64,000 bases of DNA from contig JAEQBH010001143.1 in NCBI GenBank assembly GCA_016808115.1, forward strand, positions 124,001 to 188,000, written 5' to 3'. Source of the stretch: Tetrastigma voinierianum. Taxonomy: Eukaryota > Streptophyta > Magnoliopsida > Vitales > Vitaceae. The notes beneath the pieces were generated by a model. That model did no database searches, was not told where the DNA came from, and worked only from the letters and a program-made list of their open reading frames with translations. Positions 1 through 11,670 of this stretch are shown here, one piece after another. Each line of letters begins with the position of its first letter. The stretch's first letter is position 1. The position numbers and the translations under genes are program-made.

Positions 1-138
1 GGGCAAAAATGAAAGGAGAGAGAAGAGAGGAAAAACAAAACCTAATTAGAAATATAAGACTTTATTTACAAAAATGAAAACTTACAAAAAATCTTCTCTC
101 CCCCAAATTGTTGCTTAGGGTTACAAAACAAGAGGGGT

Positions 139-145
139 TTATATA
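139..145 (-). promoter_or_regulatory. TATA box of the left-edge LTR
   Basis: On the minus strand the sequence reads CCTATATAAACCCC, a classic plant TATA box in GC-richer surroundings. It is followed about 75 bases downstream by AATAAA. Function is inferred from position inside the LTR. Confidence 0.55.
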
Positions 146-283
146 GGCCACCTCAATACATGAAAATACCAAAAAACCTATCAACTTGGCTAAGCAAAGG
201 ACAATAGAGTAATACACCAAGTTCGAGTCGGTTTGGCATTAATTACAAACATGACGAGGCATTAAATTTCATTGGCTGAAGAA

Positions 284-516
284 TTTCGCTAACTAGCGAA
301 AATCACTGCATAGCGAAAATAGGAAATTCTCGCTGTGCTGTGTAATTTCGCTACTAGCGAAATTGTCAGGTGTAGCGAAATCAGCATTTTCGCTAAAAAC
401 AAGGCTCAGCGAAACCTCGTGTCATCTAGCGAATTTGTCATTCGCGAACTTCAGAATATTTCGCTAAACCTGCGAAATTTTCGCAAGTTTAGCGAAATTA
501 AGCAGTTTAGCGAAAA
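284..516. repeat. Cluster of TTTCGCTA / TAGCGAAA inverted motifs
   Basis: Ten exact copies of an 8-mer or its complement lie within 233 bases: TTTCGCTA at 284, 346, 388 and 459, and TAGCGAAA at 294, 311, 355, 373, 490 and 509. Several diverged copies (TAGCGAA, TGCGAAA) lie between them. Two pairs form near-perfect hairpins: 284-301 with a 2-base loop and 346-362 with a 1-base loop. Spacing is irregular, so this is not a simple tandem satellite. The cluster ends about 140 bases upstream of the minus-strand TATA box. Confidence 0.85.
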
Positions 517-819
517 TTTACGGGTTCCCCGCTTCTCGCTCCCGCCTAATGCATCGAATTTTCTTCACTTTGCCTTTGTTTCATTGATTCGCTGGCTGAT
601 GACCTAAACATTGGGATCACACTTCATGATTCATCATTTGACTCGAGATTGACTCCAAAAGTGCAAAACACCCGCAAAACAACCAAAATACCCTTAAATG
701 GCATAAGTGGTACTAAGAAGACTGAACACTTCACAGTATTAATGACATGATTAGTGCAATAAAAAGCACTCAAAACCTATCTAATATAGGTTCCAAAATC
801 GCACTTTTTTTTGGCACTA

Positions 820-823
<4 letters not shown>

Positions 824-877
<54 letters not shown>
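824..877. repeat. (AT)n microsatellite
   Basis: About 27 uninterrupted AT units directly abut the 5' end of the minus-strand LTR. The following 80 bases (878-957) are AT-rich with nothing recognisable. Confidence 0.95.
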
Positions 878-879
<2 letters not shown>

Positions 880-957
880 CAAATTAAAATATTTAAGGTA
901 TTATATCTACTTCGATCATATTTCAAATTTTAAAATATATCAATTATTTTTCATAGG

Positions 958-2357
958 CAATGTAAAACTTGCAGTAGGTGTGGGTTTGAGATTTTAGAGA
1001 GAGAAATGGTGACTTCTCTCTAGATTTCCCCGTGTTCGGACCGTCGGTTCTCGACGGAGCAAGAAGCAAAGTTGTTCTACATGGTGAGGGCTACGCGTGG
1101 GCACCGATTTTGTGGAGTTCCGACAACTCCAAGAGGTAGGGATCTTTTTCTACTTTGTTTATTCTTTGGCTAAGAGCCATTTTTATGGACGGGAGTTGCT
1201 GAAAAACCTGATGGCTGTGTTATCTGGCCTCAAAAGCTTTGAACCGAGCGGAGAAAAATTCTCATTGTGGGTCGTGAATCGCGCCAACCCTGTTTCACTG
1301 CTCAAGCATTTTTGTGTGATTTGTGTATTCAGTAATTCAAAATGAATTGCTTGATTTGTTAATTGTAGCCCAAGGAGCTAATTTGGTGTTAGTTGATTGT
1401 GAATTGAATAACATGAATTGTGTGAATTAATTTTGTTAATATATACATGAAAAATATATTAGCATGAATATTTCAAAAATGGCATATTGCATTCCATATG
1501 CACCTGGACACCCTAGATGGTAGGTGTGAGTGCATGACATGAAAGAAATTGAAAGAAAAATAAAAACGGTTGTGAAAGGAATTTCCAGGAAGATTTTCCG
1601 AAGAATTGCCTTCGAGAGTAGTCCAACATTTCATCTCGAAGGCTGTCCCATGACTGTTCGGAAAAATGATCCAGCAATTCGCCTCGGAGGTTAGTCCAAT
1701 ATATTTATCAATTCAGAGTAAGTTTTCAAGAACAAACGCTTTGTTTTGAAAACTCAGATTTTACCTCGCATTCGCTTAGCATGTGTGAGGGAACTCGTTG
1801 AGACTCGAGACAATGGTCTGCATATAGACATTCAAGTAGGATCATGTATTTGTTGAGTTTGATTGTTGCCATGACATGCAATTTAGCGGAGTAACCCATG
1901 TAGGAAATTATCTCTATCGCAATCGCCACCTTGTCTAGGATCACTATTTCGCATGGGGAGTATTACTGTGAGGACGACGCCACTGGTAGGCCTGCTTAGA
2001 AGAAAGCCAATATGGGGCTTGGTGTTTATTTTGTATAACATGTATTAAAACTCTAAATTTTAATAAATGTTTGAATTAAGAGTGACTTATTAACTCTTGA
2101 ACCATGTATTATAGTTGGTTGAATATACTTTGATGAGTATTGATGCAAGGGCCAATGTGGTCATTTTTGCTCATTTTTAGTCGTATGTGGACCCGGTGTG
2201 GTTGTTGTGAAAATTTGGGACATGTTGTATTTTGGGTAGAGCTCCCCGTACAAAGGATACTCTACCCGATTTTCATGAATGGAAGCCTGCCATCGACATC
2301 CACAAGCATTCCGCGGCCGATGAGTCAGGTCAACCCGACCCCGGCTTCAGGGGCCGC
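958..2357 (+). repeat. 5' LTR of element 1 (5'-truncated)
   Basis: The segment is closely related to 7463-8853. Shared blocks include the GTGTGGGTTTGAGATTTTAG start, an ATGCATTCCATATGCACC-like block near 1485-1505, and the AGTATTGATGCAAGGGCCAATG block near 2137. The end near 2357 is placed by alignment to the GGCGTCACA terminus of the other family members, here degraded to GGGGCCGCTG. Confidence 0.75.
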
Positions 2358-2360
2358 TGC

Positions 2361-2372
2361 CGTATCGCAGCC
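2361..2372 (+). promoter_or_regulatory. Degenerate primer-binding site, element 1
   Basis: CGTATCGCAGCC lies a few bases after the inferred LTR end. It aligns with TGGTATCAGAGC, the usual plant primer site complementary to the 3' end of initiator Met-tRNA, with several changes. Position and the following shared leader sequence are the main support. Confidence 0.5.
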
Positions 2373-2922
2373 AGGGGCAACACGGTGCCCAGTGGCTGGG
2401 GGACTCGGGGCTTAGGCCATGGTCTTGGGGAGTGTGTATCAGTATACCAATACCTGTGGCTCGATGGCATCGGTTAGATCATTCATCCTTTGTGCATTTT
2501 GAGGAATGAATTGTGATGTGTGATTGAATTGTGTGTTTGTATGCTTGGTGAATAGCATAGGAAAAATGTTGAACACTAGGGTCGAGAAAAATGACACCTT
2601 AGGTGTTCGAGAATTTTGGGCAAAATAGTCCAGAATTAAACCAAAAAAAAAAAAATTTTACGCTCAACAAAAAATTGATTGTGTTTCAGGAACTCGGAAA
2701 AAAATCCAGCTTAAGCACAAGAAAAAAAGAGCTCAGAATTAAAGTCTTGAAATTTTCGAGGTATGATCTGCGTTGTTCGGGCTACTACATCTGGGAGTAA
2801 AGAAGGAAGGCTATTGAAAAAAAAAAAATGTGTTGAGGAGGATTTTTTTTCTAGGGTTTTAATATATGTAAAACAGGAAAAAAAAAATTTAAAATAAATA
2901 TATTTGGTTCTATCAAGACATG

Positions 2923-3012
<90 letters not shown>

Positions 3013-3759
3013 TTTTTCGGGTCATATAGTAACCGAATAAAGGAAAAAAAATGATGAGAAAAAATAAAATTGTCCAAGAGACCTGACTGGCCACGCTCAT
3101 TTTCTAGTTTCAAGTCACGATACAATGGATCAGACAAGGACACAGGCGCCAGCGCAGCCATAGGCAATCACACCCGCCAGCCGCGGGTAACGATATGACC
3201 TACCGGGCTGGGCGACACGTCGAGGTGAGACCGCGACACTACCGAAAGCAAGAAGCACGACGACCGAAAGCACGGACACCTACCGGCTTCACGAGCAAGC
3301 GCAGCGGCGCTAGCTTCACTCGCCACTGAGTGTGTCGCGATATTAACGCCGCTGACACCTGGCCGGCATGCGCCACGATACGACCGGGAGGCGCACGACA
3401 CGACCGAGGAGGTCATGGCATTAAATATGCCGACACGGCTCGCGACATTAACCGAGGAGGGCCACAATATGGTCGCACATGCCGCTATTAATTCCGCCCA
3501 TGACGGCTCTACCCAGCGCAAGGTGCACACACCAAGGTCCGCTGGTGCGCACTCGTGCACCCAACTCCCTAGCTGACTCAAGACACCGCTGAGCACCGCT
3601 CATCGCACTATTCACGGTAGTTTTCAAAAAAATAAAAAATAAAATAATAAAATATTTTTAAAATGAAATAAAATAAAATAAAATATTTTTGTTGTGTATA
3701 AATTTTTTTTAGTATGTGAATAGCATCTCGGGGATGTGTTTACACCTAGAGACGCCGCA
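2373..3759 (+). other. Leader of element 1, non-coding
   Basis: This is sequence between primer site and pol. It contains an (AT)n run followed by a poly-T run (2926-3017). A GC-rich part (3160-3600) has scattered CGCGACA, CACGATACGACC and GTGTCGCGATATTA fragments that look like decayed copies of the leader inverted repeats of elements 2 and 3. An apparent minus-strand frame at 3168-3596 overlaps these repeats and is not credible as a gene. Near 3755 the leader joins late protease sequence without any gag. Confidence 0.65.
2926..3017. repeat. (AT)n microsatellite followed by poly-T
   Basis: About 70 bases of AT dinucleotide pass directly into about 23 T residues. It lies in the leader of element 1 and generates spurious isoleucine/tyrosine-repeat frames on the minus strand. 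Confidence 0.95.
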
Positions 3760-3769
3760 ACTATTGCGG

Positions 3770-4060
3770 ATGAGTCAGCTTAGAGGTTGAGGCCTCGAGG
3801 AGCTCTGTAGGAGTTCTCCTCAAGGATTGTGGCGAGGATAGGATGATAAGGTCGTGGTTGCGGTTAGAGATCTCGGATTCTACTCACAAGGACCCGAGGG
3901 TCACGGACATGTCGTAGCGCTCGACGTCATCCTAGGATGGATCGCTGACACCACGCAGTCGTTATCAATTGTGAGCGCAGGGAGGGTTACCACGCCTCAC
4001 ACCCAAGAGACCCGCACTCAAGATTGCGGGGTCACAGGGTACCGAGGACTACGAGGCTAG
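3770..4060 (+). pseudogene. Protease remainder, element 1
   Basis: The frame at 3854-4060 contains FYSQGPEGHGHVVALDVILG followed by TQETRTQDCGVT. This matches the C-terminal half of the gypsy protease of element 3, where VISRMDWLTPYRVVIDW and AYTQDGTRVVFQGD are seen. The half that should carry the catalytic Asp-Ser/Thr-Gly is missing because the upstream deletion removed it. The protease would normally free Gag and Pol products from the polyprotein; this copy cannot. Confidence 0.65.
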
Positions 4061-4269
4061 TGTCAGGACGGCCAGGTCAAGAAGCAAGCCTTAATTCCTG
4101 TGAGGACGAGGCGGACCGAACTTAAATCTACCTCGAGTAGTTTGTGAGGACGAGGATGTTTTTCCGGATGAGCTACAGGGATTGCCTCCGCAGAGGGTTG
4201 TAGACTCTGTGACGAGTTACACCCCTCGGGTACTTCACCCATTCTAAGATTCCGCATAGGATGGCAAGT

Positions 4270-5000
4270 ACTAGCTGAAGTCAGTAGAACTCAACTCAAC
4301 TAGTCGAGCCACCGGACAAGGGGTTCATTAGACCGAGCACTTCACCACGGGGCACTCGGTCCTATTTTGCGAAGAAGAAGGACAAGACCCTAGGATTGTG
4401 CATTGATTAATGAAAAATAACAGGTTACACAAGACCCAGACTCCATTAACAGGATTGAAGATCATTTCGATAAGTCGAGAAGAGCGAGTCTACTCCAAGA
4501 TGTAATTCCTTCGCGACTTGAAGTTACCATCGCCTGAGAGGGTTAGAGACGATATCCCTAAGACAACATTTAGGATGAGTTAGCTGGGCACTTGAAGTTT
4601 ACAAAGGATGCCTTTTGATTTGACGAATGCGCCGACATTCATGACCTCATGCATGTGGTATTCCAACCCTATTCGATCAGTTTGTTTCCGTGGTCTTCAG
4701 ATACGACATTTTTATCTACTCCCGCCGCAGAGGGAGCATGAGTGACTACTCTGAGGATTGTTTTATAGTCACAGAGACCATCACCGTACACTCAAGTTCA
4801 AGTGCGAGTTTTGATTAATGAGGCGAGATTTTTGGGACATCCTGAAGTCATGATCGCGTGTCAAGAGACCTCGAGAAGGTCGAGTACCGTGATGAGTCGG
4901 GGGAGGCCAAAGTCGCCTTCCGCATACGCAGCTCGATCGGGTCAAGTACTACAAGAGATCTATCATGATTTCTCCCATTAACGATATCTGCGACGACATC
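4270..5000 (+). pseudogene. Reverse transcriptase remnant, element 1
   Basis: Gypsy reverse transcriptase can be followed piecewise across frames. A segment near 4310-4390 corresponds to the CSVL-like substrate-strand block. A segment near 4500-4640 corresponds to the DLRTGYHQ and FG(F)TNAP-like region. A segment near 4690-4735 should hold the catalytic Phe-Val-Asp-Asp but reads Phe-Arg-Tyr-Asp after an insertion. A GHVVS-like segment follows near 4835. Multiple frameshifts and the altered catalytic motif make it inactive. Confidence 0.6.
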
Positions 5001-6560
5001 ACTTAAGGAGGTTAAGTTTGATTGGGATGACTGGCGAAGGAGGCATTTTAGGAGTCAAGAGGAGGCGACACGTTCTATCTTGATAGTCCTTAGACAGGGA
5101 CAGGGGTACAATGTATTATGATGCCGAGGGTCGACCTGGATGTTTTAAATGTACCGAGATGGTAAGAGGCTTACGGTCTCGCCAACAATACTCATGAGCG
5201 CATCAATTCCACACACGACATGGAGTCAAGGCCGTAGCCCGCCTTTGAAGATTTGAAGCCATCATTTATATGGCGAGCAATATGTACTGCACCATAAAAG
5301 TTCATATATTTTCACGCAAATAGGACCTCAACATGAGATACGTGATGGATGAAGTTCTGTAAGACTATTACTTCACTTTCTCAGATTACCAATTCCTATG
5401 AAAATGTGGCGGCTGGCGCACTCAATGAAAGTCACGGAGTATCGTTAATATAGCCTAAAGGAGTGGCTGATGCCCGAGACCGCGTGGACACCTGAGCTAT
5501 AGTAACGCGAGCACTCGTGGCAATGCTAGTGTGGGAGCCAAGGGCTACACCGCCTCCGCTGAGCAGAGGACGAGCTCCCAGGGACAGACGAGATAGTGTC
5601 CATCAAGGACCCGCATACGCACGGCAACGTGGGGCTGGACCGCTCCACGAAATGAGGCTTTCTAAGATAGAGGATTTAAAGGGTTCCCAAATTTACGATT
5701 GAGAGAGAGATCTCGGGCGAGTTTCATCGCTCGACTATTGTGACATCCAGTGGGCAATAATGATACCGTGATCTTCGCCGCTAATACCATCGGAGCGACG
5801 AAGAGACACGAGGACTGTTCTGACATGTCTCACGTGTCGCCAGTTAAGGCTGAGCACCGTAATGCCAGGCTACTTCCAACCCATCGGGCACAGTGAAGGA
5901 GCACGTCACGATGGATTCACCCACTTTCCATGGACAACCGCAAGGACATGATGCTAAGATGGTGATAGTGGACCCATCAATTTAAGCTCAAGACATTTCT
6001 AGTCAAAGGATGACCTCTCACATTAGAGAGATTCACTGGGGCTTGTACATATCTGAGAGAGAGTCCGCTGTTGGCGGAGTACCGCATTCATAGTAGTCTG
6101 GATAGGAGACCGAGGTTTACGCGCACTCGGAAGAGTTTCCAAACGGCTATTGGCACACGGCTGACCATGAATACAACTTTTCCACCACGCATTCGATGGT
6201 CACCGAGAGGACCATACAGTGTTAGAGGACATGTCGCGAGCATGCGTCCCGGATCATAAGGGTAGCCGGGAAGAAAGCATTTGCCTCTTAGTGGAATTCG
6301 CCTACAACAGCTTATCAAAGGAAAAGGGCCGCATGGCACCATATGAGGTATTGTATGAAGGCCACAAAGCACCCGCTATAATGGGACTGAGGCAGAGAGC
6401 TCCATCACCGTCCCGATCCGACAGAGACACCTCCGAGAAGGTAAGCTGATGAGCGACAATATTTTCTCACCGCTTAGCCTGGGGGAGGAAGCTTGGCGGC
6501 CGACATACGACGCCGAATTTAGAGTTCGAGGCTGAGGTCACCGCCTTCAAGGTGATGCTT
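5000..6560 (+). pseudogene. RNase H and integrase remnants, element 1
   Basis: RNase H is recognisable near 5090-5460 by scattered equivalents of the YPTYDIELAAVV, YSDHKSL and RWMEFL blocks that are clean in element 3. Integrase follows: near 5840-5930 a VKAEHR block, and at 6219-6449 a frame with EFAYNS and MAPYEVLYE, the late integrase core. GKLSPRF and the following GPF-type block are visible near 6596-6650 in shifted frames. These enzymes would degrade the RNA template and insert the cDNA. The order matches element 3. Confidence 0.6.
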
Positions 6561-6599
6561 AAGAGAGGAGGGACGTTCCGGCAAGCGGAAGCTATCACC

Positions 6600-6963
6600 G
6601 AGAGTCATCGACCTTCGAGATACCGGAGAGGTGCATCAGATGAGACCGGGTCGGGCTTTACCGCCCCAAAGATGTCGTGTCCACGAGGTATTTCACGCCT
6701 CCATGCCCCGAGAGTACCCGCATCCAATGCATGTAGTGGATCGTGAGAAATCGAGGTTGACACTGATGGGACCTTCGCGGAGGGATCTCAAGTGTGCATT
6801 ATGGATACCGGATCGCTCTTATGATGCAAGACCGCGAGGGCAGCGAGGGGTACTCCACATGACCGCGAGTGTGAGGAGTCAACGTGGGAGCGAGGACATG
6901 ATGCAGCCACCCATCCCTTCGTTTAGGGATGAAGGTACGCGGTTAAGTCGCTTAATTACTTAA
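6600..6963 (+). pseudogene. Integrase tail and chromodomain remnant, element 1
   Basis: Read in frame, bases near 6868-6915 give EESTWERGHDAATHP, the end of a retrotransposon chromodomain; a stop follows at the Tekay-typical place. A preceding segment near 6760-6840 corresponds to the LRRKTVRLVK region of element 3. In chromoviruses this domain guides insertion to heterochromatin. Frames are broken. Confidence 0.6.
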
Positions 6964-7040
6964 ATGACTAGTTTACATGTACGGTATAGTGCACGCCGCG
7001 TATGCATGCGAAGTCGAACAGATCGCATGCACTTCCGAAC

Positions 7041-7064
7041 GAAATTCCTTTTAAGGAGGGGAGA
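7041..7064 (+). promoter_or_regulatory. Polypurine tract before the 3' LTR, element 1
   Basis: TTAAGGAGGGGAGAA immediately precedes the 3' LTR and is almost identical to the tract before the 3' LTR of element 3. It is the expected primer for plus-strand cDNA synthesis. Confidence 0.75.
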
Positions 7065-8853
7065 ATAAACCCCGAAAATTCAAATTCTTCGAAAAAAATG
7101 GTCATTTGGTAAAAAATTCAAAATTTTTCAGATCATGGATGACGAATGGACTTTATCGCTGAATCGCTCGCGAAATCTAACTTACTACATCGAATTTCGA
7201 GACGCCGAAATTTCACGCTTTTTCAAGACACCGGTGTCGCGTCGTAAAACGGCCAGGAAAGACATGTGATATGACAAAAGTCACTACTACACGTACTCCA
7301 CAGACACATGTTGCATGATTAGTGAGATGATGGAAATGAATGGCTTAGATTAAGCCATGTGTCAAAAATCCCTACTAAGTGACAAGGATGGAATTTATGG
7401 AAAGTTTAAGTGAATAAGACAAAAAGAGGAATAATTTTCTTCTTCATTTGAAAGCAAAAACGTGCAATAGGTGTGGGTTTGAGATTTTAGAGAGAGAAAG
7501 AGTGACTATCTCTAGATTTCCAAAGATTCGACCGTCGGGTTCTCGACGGCAAGAAGTAAGTTATATGCATGAGGCTACGGTAAGAATCGATTTTGTGGAG
7601 TTCCAAACAACTCCAAGAGGTAGGATCTTTTCCTACTTGGTTTATTCTTCGCTACAGCCATTTTTATGGATTGAGTCAGCGAGGGCCCTCGACGGCCGTT
7701 ACCTGGCCCCGTGCTTTGAACCGGAGCGGAGAAATCCTGACAGGTGGCCGCGAACAAGTACGAATTCTGTGGTTTCACCGCTTCACGTGATTTGTTGTGT
7801 GATTTTGTGTGGTTTCCGAGTAATTCAAAATGAATTGCTGACGGTTAATTAGCCCATGTGAGCTAATTTTTGCATATTGATCATGGAACGGAATAACATG
7901 AATCAGGTGAATGAATTTGGCATTATATACATGAAAATATATTAACATGAATATTTTGGAATTGGCATAATGCATTCCATATGCACCGAGGCACCCTAGA
8001 TGGTAGGTGTGTGAGGCATGACATGAAAGAAATTGAAAGAAAATGAAAACTAAGTAGAAAGGAATTTCCGTGAAGATTTTTCAAGAATTGCCTTCAAGAG
8101 TGGTCCAACAGCTCATCTCGAGGATGTCCCATGACCGTTTCCTAAAACATCCAAAGAATTCACCTTGGAGGGTAAATTCAATATATTTACTCGAATCTCC
8201 TGGTCGCAGTTTTCGAGAACAAACGCTTTGTTTTGAAATCAGATTTACCCGCATTTGGCTTTAGGCATGTGTGACTGAAACATGAGGACTCGAGACATGG
8301 GCTCGCATGTAGACATTCAAGTAGGATCATTTATTTGCTTGGAGTGTGATTGTTTCCATGACATGTGCACTTAGCCGGGGGAGTAACTCATGTAGGAAAT
8401 TATCTCTACTAGGTATCAAGCCACCTTGTCGAGGATCACTATTTCAGTACAGGAGTACAATAATGGTGGAGGATCTATACTCACTAGAGGCCGCGTTTTA
8501 GAAGAAAGCCGACATGTGCCTTTGTTGTTTATTTTGTATAACATGTATTAAAACTCTAAATTTTAATGTATGTTTGAATTAAGAGTGACTTATTAACTCT
8601 TGAATCATGTATTATAGTTGGTTGAATATACTTTGATGAGTATTGATGCAGGGGCCAATGTGGTCATTTTTACTCATTTTTAGTTGTATGTGGATCCGAT
8701 GTGGTTGTTGTGAAAATTTGGGACAGGTTGTATTGCAGAGCCCCGCACAAAGGAGACGCTTCGATTCGTGGAACGGTATTTCCAAGTTACCCGACATCTA
8801 TAAGTATTCCACGGTCGATCGTTGTCAATCTGACTCGGGTTTTCAGCGCCACA
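7065..8853 (+). repeat. 3' LTR of element 1
   Basis: The LTR starts at AAACCCCGAAAATTC-like sequence (the initial TG is lost) directly after the polypurine tract. It ends at CAGCGCCACA, equivalent to GGCGTCACA in its relatives. Shared blocks are the AATCGCTCGCGAAATC block near 7163, GTGTGGGTTTGAGATTTTAG near 7469, the ATGCACC block near 7981 and AGTATTGATGCAGGGGCCAATG near 8639. Length is about 1.8 kb. Apparent frames in it (for example 7448-7852) have no recognisable product. Confidence 0.85.
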
Positions 8854-9690
<837 letters not shown>

Positions 9691-9727
9691 GTTAATTTTT
9701 TAAACTTATATTTCATATATATAAGAT

Positions 9728-11463
9728 AAGCATCTCGAGAAATTCCACTTTTGGAAAAAGGGTAAAATCGTAATTCAGAAAAATTTGAAATTTTCTAGAT
9801 CTCGTATTTGATCAAACATTTCATCACTGAATCGCTCGCAAAATCTAAATTTCTACCACGCCGACTTGGGGAGACAAACCTTAATTTGCATGTTTTTCGA
9901 GACACCTGAGTATCTAAAAAGTCGTGAAAACTTATTACGTGATGTGACAAAAGTCACCTATAACATGTAAACATGTGACACATGTTGCATGAGTAGGGAG
10001 AAGATGGAAATTTGGATTACGATAAATACAAGTCATTAAAATCCAAGATTATAGGGACATGGATGGCAATTTTTGAATTCTTAATGAGATAAGAACAAAA
10101 CATGAATAGTGGTCATCTCCTACCTTGAAAAGCCAAAAGAAAACGTGCATGGGAGAACGAAATTTACAGTGGCTTAGGTTTTTGATTTTTAAAGAGAGAG
10201 TGTGCCACTCTCTCTAAGATCCCTAATCTTAATCGCTAGATTTCTTGTGCCAAAAAAAGCTGTTTCACGCGGCGAGGACTACGCGCTGGCACCTGGCTTT
10301 TGGGGGAGTTTCGATAAACTCGCGAGGTAGGTGTTTTATCCTACTGCTTTTAATTTCTTGTTTAAGTGTTTTGTTGATGGTTGAGTATGATTGAGGCCGT
10401 GGAGGGTCAAGCCGATTGATCCCAAAACTTGAACCGAAATGCGAAATTTTTTAGTGGTCGCCAGGGATACCGCGATGTGACAGAAGGACTGCTGGGAGCC
10501 TTGGGTCATAATTTATACAATAAATTATGTTGTGGTGTGCATGAGGCCAGAAATGGCCATGGATTTCGTGTTCACAAAGTGGAACCGAGAAACAGGAGTG
10601 GGCTGTCCAGCCGACGCCCACCGTATGGACAACCCACTGTTACATGGACCGTTAAAAAATAAATTCCGTTTGTGTGAATTGGACCAAAAAACATCCATGT
10701 GTCAGGTGCATGAATCAGGTGAAATGTGTTTAGCCTGGGCGTGAGCTAAATTTGATGTGCTATTGATTAAAATAGAGTAACATGTCAGGATTTAATTTAT
10801 GTCAATATATGCATGATGATGTATCGCATGTGTTGTATAATTGTGTTGAAATAGCATAATGCATTTCATATGCATCTGGGTAATCCCAAAAATTCAGCGT
10901 GTGCATGACATGAAAGAAAATAAAACGAACATGGTCAGCAAAGGAATTTCACTGATGATTTTCTCGAGAATGGTAAGCCGATATGTCCGCAATTAAGCAC
11001 ATCGGACGAGCCCATATATTGTTCGAAGGTTCTCCAACACATTCGCCTCGAGGTAGTCCCATTTTCACCGAAACTCCTAAGAGTGCACTCTTGAGAACAA
11101 CAAGTTTTGTTTTGTGCGGTGTTTTCTCATACACGGTTAGGCAAGTGTGAGGGAGCTGTGAGGATTCGAGACATGGGTTGGTCATTTAGACATTCAAGTA
11201 GGATCGAATTTACTTGAGTGTGTGTTTACATTGGATCATTGCATATGCACATAGGTGGGGAGGAACCCATTTAGGGCAATTCCACTACCGGGCGATAGCT
11301 CACCCTGTCAAGGGAATATTATTTCGTGTACGTATGCCGAGAAGACAAATCATCTGTGAGGCCGATTAAGAAAGCCTGGTTTCGCTTTGATGATTTTTGG
11401 TAGAACATGTATTAGAATTGAAATTTTAATATGTGCTTGTAATAAGAGAAATGTTATAACTTG

Positions 11464-11535
<72 letters not shown>

Positions 11536-11670
11536 GGGGTGTATTTTTGATGAGTATTATTAAGGGCCCAGAGCCATTTTACTGAAGTTATGGGTCTCAT
11601 GACACAGACATGATTTTCCGTTGTGTCGACGGAAACATGCCAACCTGACACCACCCTGTGGTCACGTCAT
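9728..11670 (+). repeat. 5' LTR of element 2
   Basis: The start near 9728 is placed by alignment of AAAAAGGGTAAAATCGTAATT (9755-9775) to the same block close to the start of the other LTRs. The end near 11670 is at GTGGTCACGTCA. Internal landmarks are AATCGCTCGCAAAATCTAA near 9830, ATGCATTTCATATGCATC near 10860 and the AGTATTATTAAGGGCCCA block near 11552. It contains an (AT)n expansion (separate entry). Frames such as 10429-10662 are not genes. Confidence 0.8.
11467..11532. repeat. (TA)n microsatellite inside the element 2 LTR
   Basis: About 33 TA units sit between TTGAAC and TAGTTGG. In the other LTRs the same place reads TTGAACCATGTATTATAGTTGG or close to it, so the run appears to be an expansion of the short TATTATAG stretch. 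Confidence 0.95.

Larger units (their letters stand above)
1..823 (-). mobile_element. Partial LTR of a gypsy-type retrotransposon, minus strand
   Basis: Read on the minus strand, the segment starts at 823 with TGATTAGTGCC, a start of the same style as the TGATGAG LTRs elsewhere in the window. It carries a TATA box (TATATAA at 145-139) and, about 75 bases further on, an AATAAA polyadenylation-like hexamer (68-63), the order U3-TATA-polyA signal expected of a plant LTR. The 3' end lies beyond the left edge, so neither the LTR end nor a primer site is visible. U3 holds a dense cluster of TTTCGCTA/TAGCGAAA motifs (separate entry). An apparent 90-residue frame at 335-607 crosses the cluster and has no recognisable protein content. 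Assignment as an LTR is inference from signal order; the lineage (Athila or Tat-like) is a guess. Confidence 0.6.
958..8853 (+). mobile_element. Tekay-like Ty3/gypsy element 1, gag-less, 5'-truncated
   Basis: This degenerate chromovirus is ordered 5' LTR remnant, primer site, leader, protease remainder, reverse transcriptase, RNase H, integrase, chromodomain remnant, polypurine tract, 3' LTR. The 5' LTR lacks about its first 400 bases compared with the 3' LTR; homology begins near 958 at a GTAGGTGTGGGTTTGAG-like stretch. No target duplication can be recovered because the left end is missing. Comparison with element 2 shows that the whole gag and the protease active-site region are absent, with leader sequence passing directly into late protease sequence near 3755-3770. 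All frames are broken. The family assignment rests on RNase H, integrase C-terminus and chromodomain similarity to element 3, whose frames are cleaner. Confidence 0.85.

Noticed and set aside
2711..3167. Two minus-strand frames with long Ile-Tyr repeats
   Set aside because: They are translations of the (AT)n/poly-T microsatellite in the leader of element 1 and have no protein content.
3168..3596. A 142-residue minus-strand frame in GC-rich sequence
   Set aside because: It lies in the decayed inverted-repeat leader of element 1. GC-rich repeats lower stop frequency; no domain is recognisable, and the relatives at 12616-12882 and 55536-55917 behave the same way on both strands.
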